Assembly: GCA_030447305.1 (NCBI GenBank) | Contig: JAUJPC010000004.1 | Location: 153,268 to 217,267, forward strand | Direction of reading: 5' to 3' | Length of the DNA: 64,000 nucleotides | Source of the DNA: Actinomycetota bacterium | Lineage (GTDB): Bacteria > Actinomycetota > CADDZG01 > JAHWKV01 | Shown here: one piece after another, positions 26,806 to 34,341 of the stretch | Layout: the number at the start of each line of letters is the position of its first letter | How positions within the stretch are numbered: the first letter of the stretch is position 1 | Program-made: the position numbers and the translations under genes | Notes under the pieces: model-generated | What the model saw: only the letters and a program-made list of their open reading frames with translations | What the model was told of the DNA's origin: nothing | Database searches by the model: none

Positions 26806-27588
26806 CTACTCCCCGCCGGCGGATCTCAGTGCAAAACGATCGCTTGATCGATACGCCGCGTAGGGGCGGCTGATACGCACATCTACACCGGTCGAGAAAT
26901 GGACCAGCGGATCTGTCTTCGGGGTGGGAAGCCCGACGCTGGACAGCAGATTCTCCTCTAGATTCCTTATGCCGGCTCGGGCGAGAGGCCATCGGCGATG
27001 TTCAGCGAAGACTTTAGCGGCCACAGGCCCGTATAAGGTGTACAGGACAAACCGGGCGGTGAGGAAGTGATCCAGATCCGACAACTGCTCATCGGTGAAG
27101 GGTGCTCCGGGCTCAACTGTTATGTCGTATTCGGCACCCCCCTTAGGCCACCGCCGCCGACCTGTATAGCGAATTGTCTGACCTTCGCTCTCGACGAGCA
27201 TCCCGGCCCACATGTACGGCAGAAAATACACCCCACGCCCGAACAGTGCGGCGGACATACGTGCGATGTCCAACGAGAAGAACCAGATGCCGCGCTCTCC
27301 ATTCTTCCCGCGCACGTAGGTACGGACGTTGGTCTCCGGGCTCGTGGATATCCAGGGCATCGGAGGCACATGCGCAGGGTGAAGATTGGCCAGCACAAAC
27401 GGTGTCAGGCTCACCCACGCGGCGCCCTCAAAAGTGTCCACTTCGAGTTCTTTGGGCAGTAGCCTGCTGATTGTCTCGGCATCGTAACTCCAGTGGAGGA
27501 AGGTTTGATCGCTCCAGCTCTGGAGCATGACCGGGTGCCGGACTTGCTTTTGCGGATCGGGACAGAAGCCCATGTCAGGCGAGTTCAA
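26806..27588 (-). CDS. DUF2071 (YqjF-like) family protein
   Basis: The 260-residue product matches the DUF2071 pattern: MLQSWSDQTFLHWSYD near residue 21, then LLPKELEVDTFEGAAWVSLTPF (start given) and a central NVRTYVRGKNGERGIWFFSLD region, with the TARFVLYT and VEHRRWPL type blocks late. The family is related to the acetoacetate decarboxylase-like fold, but its reaction is unknown. No membrane segment. It converges on the response regulator gene with a 9-base gap and shows no operon partner. Confidence 0.82.
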   Translation of the reverse strand: MNSPDMGFCPDPQKQVRHPVMLQSWSDQTFLHWSYDAETISRLLPKELEVDTFEGAAWVSLTPFVLANLHPAHVPPMPWISTSPETNVRTYVRGKNGERGIWFFSLDIARMSAALFGRGVYFLPYMWAGMLVESEGQTIRYTGRRRWPKGGAEYDITVEPGAPFTDEQLSDLDHFLTARFVLYTLYGPVAAKVFAEHRRWPLARAGIRNLEENLLSSVGLPTPKTDPLVHFSTGVDVRISRPYAAYRSSDRFALRSAGGE

Positions 27589-27801
27589 ACATCGAGTGAC
27601 AATCTAAGCGCTTGCACCGGCGATTTACGACCGGAGGCCGATATCTGCCCTGCACGGTTCACCGGGAGGGATATTCGACCCGTATGGGTCTCTGCGCGTG
27701 TAGGAATGCTGGGCTCGTCTGCTGAAGTCCGTTTCTGGACGTAGATTCGGCTGGTCCCTACCGTCCGCGAGCCTCTGCTTGTGCGCCAGCCCAACCCCTG
27801 A

Positions 27802-28230
27802 TCACTCGGCTTTCGGCGGGGATGGGACATTGACTTGCGACGCCGGGTCGCCATGCCGGTGAACGATCTTCCACTCACCGTCTTCCCGCCGATAAAGATG
27901 CGTGACACGCAACTTGTACGTCTGAGGCACACCCTCGACGGAAGCCTTGGTGTGTTCGAAGCCAACCGTATACGCGAGGTCGCCGCTGGCACCAGCCGCG
28001 ACGATCTGGAGTTCATAGGATTCGCAATTTGAGAAGACCGTGCCCAGCCACTCGAAGAGGCGGCTCACCTCCTCCCACCCGCTCGCGTTCGCCGCAGCGC
28101 CGAACACCGTGACCGGGTCGTTCCTCGACCACATCGCCATCCGGGGCGCAATGTCGCCGTTGTGGAGCGCTGTCTCGGCCTCGATCTGCCGCGGGATCGT
28201 CACGGCAAGAAGATCGTCTAATTCGCTCAT
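27802..28230 (-). CDS. SnoaL/NTF2-like domain protein
   Basis: About 142 residues from the ATG at 28230, which follows AAAGGG by 8 bases. The pattern ALHNGDIAPRMAMWSRNDPVTVFGA (start given), EEVSRLFEWLG and a terminal THLYRREDGEWKIVHRHGDP is characteristic of NTF2-like proteins that bind small molecules in a cone-shaped pocket. WKIVHRH near the end is the usual closing strand. It may be an enzyme or a stress protein; no context decides. Confidence 0.8.
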   Translation of the reverse strand: MSELDDLLAVTIPRQIEAETALHNGDIAPRMAMWSRNDPVTVFGAAANASGWEEVSRLFEWLGTVFSNCESYELQIVAAGASGDLAYTVGFEHTKASVEGVPQTYKLRVTHLYRREDGEWKIVHRHGDPASQVNVPSPPKAE

Positions 28231-28386
28231 GCGCGTACCCTTTCGGTTCAAGGCATCTTATAGGCGTAGCGTGGCACAGCACACTTGAAGGCAGCCGAGA
28301 AGGCGGCTGCACAGTGTTGAGTGAGCGCCACAAGGCTCGCTGCTTTGGCATCCGGAACGAGACCTGGCTAATCTCGGCGGCGATCG

Positions 28387-29466
28387 CTATGAAAATGTAG
28401 CCGTCGCCAGTGCACCTAAGGCTTGCAAGCCGTTTTCATAGGGCTCCCTCAACCCCAAGGTCGCGTTGGCAAAGTCCTCACGTCCTTCGGCTCTTGCTTC
28501 AGGATCCATTCGGACCGTCACCCGCGTCCGACCCTTTTCCAGCGGGGCAAACTCGATGGTTCCCACCAGTGGCCCAAAAGGGCCCAGCCACCGAAGGCTA
28601 TAGTACCGGTAGGGCTTCCAATCAACAATCTCCTCCCGTACGGAGTAGCTGCCATGGACACAGTGGTTCACAGTTCCCACTCCCACCTCATCATTTGTGT
28701 CCATACGATCGATACGAAGCACATCCGGCTGCCACAGTGGCCGCTGGGTGGGTGAGGTTGCGATCTCCCAGATGAGTTCGGGTGAAGCTGGCAGGTCGGC
28801 CGAAACTTCGAATCCGGCCTCTCCGGGTCCGACATAGAAGGCGCGCTGCTCAATCTCCTCCCGCCAACGCGCCTCCAAATCCTGCGCAAAGGCGTCTACC
28901 TTACCCACGTCGTCATATGTCTCACTGTGAGGACGCATACGGTGGGTGCGCCAGTCGATCTCGAATCTTTCAATGCAGGCGCCGCTGTAGAGGGCGTAGC
29001 CTTGAAGTCGGGTGGTCTCCTTCACAGAGTTCTTCAACATGCGATGGACGACGATGACGTCCGATCCGACTAATTCGGGTCGTCCAACGACCTGATGGAC
29101 GACGAACGACCCATGGTGAACCACAAACTTTAAGCTGAGCTGTGGAACGCTCACGCACGCATTACAGTCGCAGGTTGAAAGGTGTGAGATGTTTCGCAGT
29201 CGGCGTTGAAAAGCGAAATAGCATTCCTCGAGCATATGAACCAGCTTGTTGCCGTCTTGCTCCCCCGATTCGACCAGGTAACAAAAGACCGCATCTCCCT
29301 CTAGCTTGGCCAACTGAAACGGTCCCGCCACCTGGGACACCACTGTGGTGAGGAGATCGGCCAAGATATCGTGCGAATGCTCCAGCTCCACGGCAGCGAG
29401 GTACTTGCTGTACCCGCTGATGTCCGCCAGCAAGAGGCAACCCCGCTGAACCTGCATGATCTGCAA
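28387..29466 (-). CDS. DUF2652 cyclase-like domain fused to SRPBCC domain
   Basis: The 359-residue product starts with RGCLLLADISGYSKYL, the DUF2652 version of the class III cyclase fold, and continues with GDAVFCYL near residue 58. Several canonical cyclase metal and base-binding residues cannot be confirmed, so cyclase activity is doubtful. From about residue 210 a polyketide-cyclase/SRPBCC domain follows (FEVSADLPASPELIWEIATS, start of domain; FAPLEKGRTRVTVRM near the end) that would bind a hydrophobic ligand. The combination suggests ligand sensing or membrane-lipid handling. It is transcribed alone. Confidence 0.82.
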   Translation of the reverse strand: MQIMQVQRGCLLLADISGYSKYLAAVELEHSHDILADLLTTVVSQVAGPFQLAKLEGDAVFCYLVESGEQDGNKLVHMLEECYFAFQRRLRNISHLSTCDCNACVSVPQLSLKFVVHHGSFVVHQVVGRPELVGSDVIVVHRMLKNSVKETTRLQGYALYSGACIERFEIDWRTHRMRPHSETYDDVGKVDAFAQDLEARWREEIEQRAFYVGPGEAGFEVSADLPASPELIWEIATSPTQRPLWQPDVLRIDRMDTNDEVGVGTVNHCVHGSYSVREEIVDWKPYRYYSLRWLGPFGPLVGTIEFAPLEKGRTRVTVRMDPEARAEGREDFANATLGLREPYENGLQALGALATATFS

Positions 29467-29512
29467 ATCCTATTGGATTGGCCGTAGAGGCTCCGACCCT
29501 GCGCGGAACGAT

Positions 29513-30037
29513 TTAGCCGCGCCCAGGACTACCTGAACAATTTGCCTCGCCCGCCAAAGGTTCTCGAGCCACCAGGATGCAAAGCCCGCACATCACCGCT
29601 GCAACAGGGGCGAACACGAACAGGGCCTGCAAAGTATTGTCCCCAAGCAGGTTCTGCAGCGCCACACCGCCGAAAGCGGCAGCCATCCCCCAGATACCCC
29701 AACGCAATATCCAACCCGGCAAAGGGGTTCTCAAAATCCCGGCCCGTCCGAGCACGATAACGATTCCGCAGAAAATAAGTGCCTGCTGAATCCAGATAAG
29801 GGCCAGCGGGATGCAGTCGTCGCATCCGCCAATCATCCAGGCCACTCCCCATTTGCCGCCGAATCCCCAGTAGACGTTTAGAGGCGTGAACAAGGCGAGA
29901 AAGCCGGCCACGATCCACGCCGCTCGCCGAGCTCCCCCATCGCTGCGTGCCCCTCCCGACGAGGCAGGTCTTCCTCCCCCGACCTGCTCGCCGCTTGCGC
30001 CTTCCTTCCCCACTAGCGGCTTTTCATTCGATCTCAT
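29513..30037 (-). CDS. DUF3995-like integral membrane protein
   Basis: The ATG at 30037 follows AGGAGG by 6 bases, giving about 174 residues; the open frame continues upstream without a site. A Gly/Ser-rich N-terminus of about 40 residues is followed by four hydrophobic segments. FTPLNVYWGFGGKWGV resembles the first helix of DUF3995 proteins. Function is unknown. A frameshifted membrane protein gene of a type often found beside DUF3995 genes lies just upstream. Confidence 0.7.
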   Translation of the reverse strand: MRSNEKPLVGKEGASGEQVGGGRPASSGGARSDGGARRAAWIVAGFLALFTPLNVYWGFGGKWGVAWMIGGCDDCIPLALIWIQQALIFCGIVIVLGRAGILRTPLPGWILRWGIWGMAAAFGGVALQNLLGDNTLQALFVFAPVAAVMCGLCILVAREPLAGEANCSGSPGRG

Positions 30038-30160
30038 CCGGATCCTCCTAACGATCATCTCGCTGCACTCTCTCTCTGTGAACGCTGCTCTTGCGTCGCT
30101 GATTACCCGGGTCAAGAGGCCGGGTTCCGCATGCTACGGGGTCCGCGTGCCGGCTACCCA

Positions 30161-30633
30161 TTAACAACGCTCCGGTTCCGGGCCATCGAGCCCTCCCCGC
30201 CGCCGCACACCATGCAATGTCCGCGAGTTCGATAGGAAGGCTAGAGCAGCGAGGCCAAGCGTCACTCCCCAGGCGAAGAACCAGGGATACTCAATCAGGA
30301 ACACCCAGGGCTCCAGAGCAATCCCGTTCTGTGAGGTCGACGAGGCCGATAGGTTTCCCAGAATGCCCGGCAGTTCCCATGATGCCCACCGGAATGAGCA
30401 TCATGCGCCCAGCCCGGCCCCGCGATCGGCATCCAGTGAGGTATTCGAGTCCCCCATGGCCGAGCCAGCGCTAGCGCAATGACGGGCCCAGTCAACGCTA
30501 GCAGGGCTGTGTCTCCCAACCCGGGAGTCCACAATTGGATGTCTCCAAAGGCATCTTTGTCTGCCAGCCCGAGCGTGCCCATGATAACGATCAAACTCAC
30601 CGGAACTCCCTGAGTGTTCATTGACTGGGGCAT
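30161..30633 (-). pseudogene. Frameshifted multi-pass membrane protein
   Basis: Three frames must be joined on the minus strand to read one membrane protein: GVPVSLIVIMGTLGLADKD and ALTGPVIALALARPWGTRIPHW (frame one), then GRMMLIPVGIMGT (frame two, near 30400), then ILGNLSASSTSQNGIALE and EYPWFFAWGVTLGLAALAF ending at a stop at 30161. At least two indels are needed. Composition across all three pieces is hydrophobic and consistent. It cannot be made whole as written. Segments were quoted in part only. Confidence 0.6.
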
Positions 30634-30718
30634 CAGAAATAACAGTCTTTCCGGCCATGGCTTGAGTGTCGCGGTCGTAGACTGGGTATCGTCAAGGGAA
30701 GCCGACTGAAGGAAGCAA

Positions 30719-30976
30719 ATGAAGCTCTTGATACTCCTCGTGGTCGTCGTTCTGGCCTGCATAGTGCTGTTCGTGGCAGGCGCCCTCTCGCCCGCGAAGT
30801 CTCGTCGTCTGCAGAAGTCAGTTGACAACAAGTCGAGGAAAGCGGAAAAGAAGGGTTATGAGAAGGCTGGCTCCCTGGGTGACATGTCCAGCGACGCATT
30901 GAAGAAGGGACGCCACGCCGCCGACCACAGCGCAGAGAAGGGTCGCCAGATTCACGACGAAATTGCGCCGGATTAG
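30719..30976 (+). CDS. Small membrane-anchored, lysine-rich protein (85 aa)
   Basis: One N-terminal membrane segment (LLILLVVVVLACIVLFVAGAL start given, residues 3-22) is followed by a highly charged, basic helical tail with AEKKGYEKAG and KKGRHAADHSAEKG. It should sit in the membrane with the tail in the cytoplasm. No family recognised. An AAGGAA site precedes the ATG. Similar small proteins are often stress-induced, but nothing here shows that. Confidence 0.65.
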   Translation: MKLLILLVVVVLACIVLFVAGALSPAKSRRLQKSVDNKSRKAEKKGYEKAGSLGDMSSDALKKGRHAADHSAEKGRQIHDEIAPD

Positions 30977-31062
30977 CGAATCACGCGCCAGTTCCTGAGG
31001 ACACCAACCTAGAGCCGATCACCCAACCGGCCCACGCACATTGCCGCGTGAGTAACTTCCCC

Positions 31063-31205
31063 TCAGTCCTTCGGCATAACGATCCACAGAACAATGTAGG
31101 CAACTTCCCCTGCACCAAACAGACCGAATAGCAGGAACAGAAATCGAACCAGGCCAACACTCCATCCATAGTGCTCAGCAATGCCGCACTCCGGCGGCCA
31201 TCCGG
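31063..31205 (-). pseudogene. PspC-domain remnant
   Basis: The minus-strand frame reads CGIAEHYGWSVGLVRFLF and GAGEVAYIVLWIVMPKD before the stop, a good match to the C-terminal two-thirds of PspC domains. In front of it, RMAAGV is readable one frame off, so about 2-5 bases are missing, and no start codon exists in the main frame. PspC proteins usually pair with NarL-type sensor kinases, and such a pair lies immediately upstream on the same strand, so the remnant was probably part of that operon. Confidence 0.6.
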
Positions 31206-31242
31206 TAGGTCCCCGAAGGTCGCAGTCGAGGCAAGGTCGTCA

Positions 31243-31899
31243 TCAGCGTGTAAGGGGATTCACGCCAATCTCGTAGGCGAAGATGACAATCTGAATGCGA
31301 TCTCGCAGATCGAGCTTCATCAGGATCCGCTTGACGTGAGTCTTGATCGTGGATTCTTCGATAGTGAGGACTTCGGCAATCTCGCGGTTGGAGAGGCCGC
31401 GGGCGGTTAGGTCAAACACCTCTCTTTCGCGCGGAGTGAGTCCGGCGAGCTTGGACTGATTGCCAAGCTCGGGCGTGGGCTGTTGAGCCATTCGATCGAT
31501 CACGCGCCGGGTGATGGAAGGCGAAAGCAGCGAATCACCGCCGGCGATCGTGTGCACAGCGGCGATCAGCTCTTCGGGTCGCGCTCGCTTGAGCAAAAAG
31601 CCCGAAGCTCCGGCACGCAGAGCGCCGAAGATGTAGTCGTCCTGCTCGAAGGTTGTGAGGATCAGGACGCGTATGTCAGGCGCTGCGCGGGTCAGCTCGC
31701 GGGTTGCTTCGATTCCGTCGAGATCGGGCATCCGAACGTCCATTAAGACGACATCCGGGCAGACGCGGCAGGCCAGCTCAACAGCCTGCCGTCCAGTCAC
31801 TGCCTCGCCGGCGATCTCGATCTCCGGGTCGGCGGTGAGGAGCTCGACGAGCCCGGCGCGCATGAGATGGTCGTCGTCTGCTACCAGTACTCGGGTCAA
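31243..31899 (-). CDS. NarL/LuxR-type response regulator
   Basis: I start at the TTG at 31899, which overlaps the kinase stop (TTGA), giving 218 residues beginning LTRVLVADDD. The receiver has Asp54 in VVLMDVRMPD and the lysine in FLLKRARPEE; the C-terminal HTH has LTPREREVFDLTARGLSNREIAEVL (start given) typical of LuxR-family DNA binding. It is the output of the adjacent kinase. The usual target in this family with a nearby PspC would be envelope stress genes; here that is only inference. Confidence 0.92.
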   Translation of the reverse strand: MTRVLVADDDHLMRAGLVELLTADPEIEIAGEAVTGRQAVELACRVCPDVVLMDVRMPDLDGIEATRELTRAAPDIRVLILTTFEQDDYIFGALRAGASGFLLKRARPEELIAAVHTIAGGDSLLSPSITRRVIDRMAQQPTPELGNQSKLAGLTPREREVFDLTARGLSNREIAEVLTIEESTIKTHVKRILMKLDLRDRIQIVIFAYEIGVNPLTR

Positions 31900-33110
31900 G
31901 GGGGTGGACCGTCGTAGAAGAGGCGTGCGCAAACCCGAAAGGCGCCATTGGCGCATTGCTCCTGAAGGCTGCCGCCGACAAGTCTAGCGCGCTCTCGCAT
32001 ACCGATTAGCCCGTGGCCGCCGTCCGGCCTTGTCTCGGCTAGTGGCGGTACAGGATTGGTGACGGTAAGTTCCAACGCCCTCTCACCGAACGCAATGTCG
32101 ATGCAGGCCGTGCCTACCCCGTGACGTGAGGCGTTCGTCAGCGCCTCCTGAAGGATCCGGTAGGCGGCCTGATCTACTGCGACGTTAAGTTCTCGCGCGG
32201 TTCCCACGGTGCCTACCCTCACATGGAGCCCCGCCGCTGAATGCTGAGCAACGAGCGTTTCGAGCGAGGCGAGCCCGGGCGGCGTCTCGACGGTCCCGTT
32301 CGAGTTTCGGTCTCGAAGAGTACCGACGATTTGATCAATGTCAGCCGCAGTCTGCCGCGCCACCTCCTCGATCGTCTCGAGAGCAGCGCGGGAGCGCTCG
32401 GAATCCTGGTCGTGCCGCATGCGGGCTGCTCCCGCCCGGACCGCGATCACGTTGATCGCGTGACCCGCCGAGTCGTGGAGGTCTCGGGCGATCCGGTTAC
32501 GCTCCTCGGCCAAAACGAGGCGACGCTCGCGCTCAGCCTCGCGTTCGATGCCCAGCGCGCGCTCCTCTAGATCGGCTATCTGCTCACGCCGCAAGCGGGT
32601 GCGTTCCCCTGCGAACCAGGCCACGGCCCAGGCGAGGCTCGTGTGCAAGAGCTCGGTTCCGGGGAAGATGCTCTGGGCGAAGGCGCTCGCGGACACATAC
32701 GCAACGAGCAACCCCATCACGGCAAGACTGGTGCGCATCTTCCAACGACTCAGCTGGTCACTACTCGACGCAAGCAGGTAGAGCGCTGCGGTTGGACCGA
32801 GCGGCAGGCCGAAGGGCAGGCCTAGCGAATAGCCCAAACCAGCGAGCATGGTGCTCGCTATGGTCGTCATGAAGAAGACACCGAGCGGAGCGCGGCGCCA
32901 GGCAAGGATCGGTAGTGACGAGCAGGCTACAAGGAGCCCGCTTACCCAGTTGAGCTCACCGAACCAAGTTCCTGAATGATCCATACCCCGGTGGGACAGC
33001 AAGGCCAATGAGCCGATTAGAACGACGGTTGCGATCGCGGCGTCGATCAGCGCTCCCGGCATTGGCCCGGATGTCAGCACCCCCTGCGCCCTGGCGGTTC
33101 TTAACTGCAT
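31896..33110 (-). CDS. NarL-type sensor histidine kinase (HisKA_3)
   Basis: The 404-residue product has four to five membrane segments in the first 170 residues, a coiled stretch (LRREQIADLEERALG), then the phospho-acceptor motif RIARDLHDSAGHAINV near residue 210 and a HATPase domain with NASRHG near 330 and GGHGLIGMRERA near 370. It phosphorylates the regulator encoded next. The absence of a large external domain suggests it senses membrane state. A Met near residue 17 is an alternative start. Confidence 0.93.
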   Translation of the reverse strand: MQLRTARAQGVLTSGPMPGALIDAAIATVVLIGSLALLSHRGMDHSGTWFGELNWVSGLLVACSSLPILAWRRAPLGVFFMTTIASTMLAGLGYSLGLPFGLPLGPTAALYLLASSSDQLSRWKMRTSLAVMGLLVAYVSASAFAQSIFPGTELLHTSLAWAVAWFAGERTRLRREQIADLEERALGIEREAERERRLVLAEERNRIARDLHDSAGHAINVIAVRAGAARMRHDQDSERSRAALETIEEVARQTAADIDQIVGTLRDRNSNGTVETPPGLASLETLVAQHSAAGLHVRVGTVGTARELNVAVDQAAYRILQEALTNASRHGVGTACIDIAFGERALELTVTNPVPPLAETRPDGGHGLIGMRERARLVGGSLQEQCANGAFRVCARLFYDGPPP

Positions 33111-33294
33111 GTAGGACGAGCATAGCGGTGCAATCGCGCGGGCGAATCCTCCGCAAGGATGACTTTGCTACACCCAAGGAGGACACAGAAGTTCCCCTCG
33201 CGGGGCGTTTCCCATGGCCGGACTCCACCTTAGATTCATGACTACGTCCTGGTAGAAAGCCGGGGCTCTCCAAACGAGAGAGGAGAACACCCAC

Positions 33295-33480
33295 ATGACC
33301 GACTTGCCCAAGTCCCGCGACTCCGAACCTCACACCACGGCACGCTGGGTGAAGGTGTTCGGGCTCGTCGCCCTTGTGGCAGTACTGCTGGTAGTCGTGA
33401 TGATGCTTGCCGGCCGCGGCGAGCACGGCCCTGGTCGCCACACACCAGGGGGTAACACGTCGGAAGGTTCCACTCATTGA
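33295..33480 (+). CDS. Small single-span membrane protein (61 aa)
   Basis: The ATG follows AGAGGAGAAC, a good ribosome site. One membrane segment (VFGLVALVAVLLVVVMMLAG, residues 21-40) is followed by a Gly/His-rich tail (GRGEHGPGRHTPGG). No family recognised. It may be co-transcribed with the DUF2269-like gene 195 bases downstream, a pairing seen in other actinobacteria. Confidence 0.62.
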   Translation: MTDLPKSRDSEPHTTARWVKVFGLVALVAVLLVVVMMLAGRGEHGPGRHTPGGNTSEGSTH

Positions 33481-33674
33481 CATCTGGGATGCAGGTCAGC
33501 GATCTCCTGGAGGCATACCCCTTGAGCACTGGCGAACTCACCCGCGCCTCCCGGCTCACCGTCGGCGAAGCCCTCGCCTACCTTTGAGCATCATGAGGCG
33601 GTTAGACGCTCGGCGAGGATTGTGAATCCCTTCCGGCTCCAGCGGCATCCTCGCAGCGAGCCGGTGGGCTCGAA

Positions 33675-34238
33675 ATGCACCACCGGTGCCCGCCCATGAT
33701 CATGGGACCGCGCCTGCGAAAGTTTGCGCTGACAGCTCACGTCACCTCCTCTGTCGGTTGGCTCGGCGCGGTCGGATGCTCGCTGGCTCTCGCCATCGCC
33801 GGACTGGTCAGCGAGGATGCTCATGTTGTACGGAGCGCCTATCTGACATTGGAGCTGGTCGGCAAGTTCGTCCTCGTCCCCCTTAGCTTCGCCTCGCTGT
33901 TAACCGGGCTTATCCAGTCACTAGGCACCAAGTGGGGCTTGTTTCAACACTATTGGGTCCTGTTCAAGCTCCTCATAAACGTCGTTTCGACCCTCATTTT
34001 GCTTACCTATGTGCAGACCTTCAACTACCTGGCAGGCATAGCAACAGACACCACCTTGTCGGATGCCGAAGTCCTCGGGCTGAGGAGCCCATCCCCCCTT
34101 ATCCATGCCGGTGCCGCGGTAGTGGTCTTGCTCGTGGCCACAATCCTGTCGGTGTACAAGCCTCCTGCCCTAACCCGATACGGCCTGCAAAAGCTGAGCC
34201 AGCGGCATGAGCAGAGGCGGGCAGTATCGCAGAAATAG
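33675..34238 (+). CDS. DUF2269/CopD-like membrane protein
   Basis: About 187 residues with four membrane segments. KFALTAHVTSSVGWLGAV near residue 16 with its histidine, and LLKLLINVVSTLILLTYVQ (part) later, resemble the DUF2269 and CopD-like four-helix proteins. Function is unknown; relatives are sometimes haem or copper linked. The start could be the ATG at 33675, 33696 or 33702; no clear ribosome site decides. Confidence 0.65.
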   Translation: MHHRCPPMIMGPRLRKFALTAHVTSSVGWLGAVGCSLALAIAGLVSEDAHVVRSAYLTLELVGKFVLVPLSFASLLTGLIQSLGTKWGLFQHYWVLFKLLINVVSTLILLTYVQTFNYLAGIATDTTLSDAEVLGLRSPSPLIHAGAAVVVLLVATILSVYKPPALTRYGLQKLSQRHEQRRAVSQK

Positions 34239-34341
34239 ATGCAGCGAACTTTCCGAGATTGAAGGTCAGAAAGCGAAGAAGGCTGGCCGCTTACTCTCTA
34301 GCGGCTGACGTCGAAGCACTTAGATGTGCTCGCGGGCCGCA

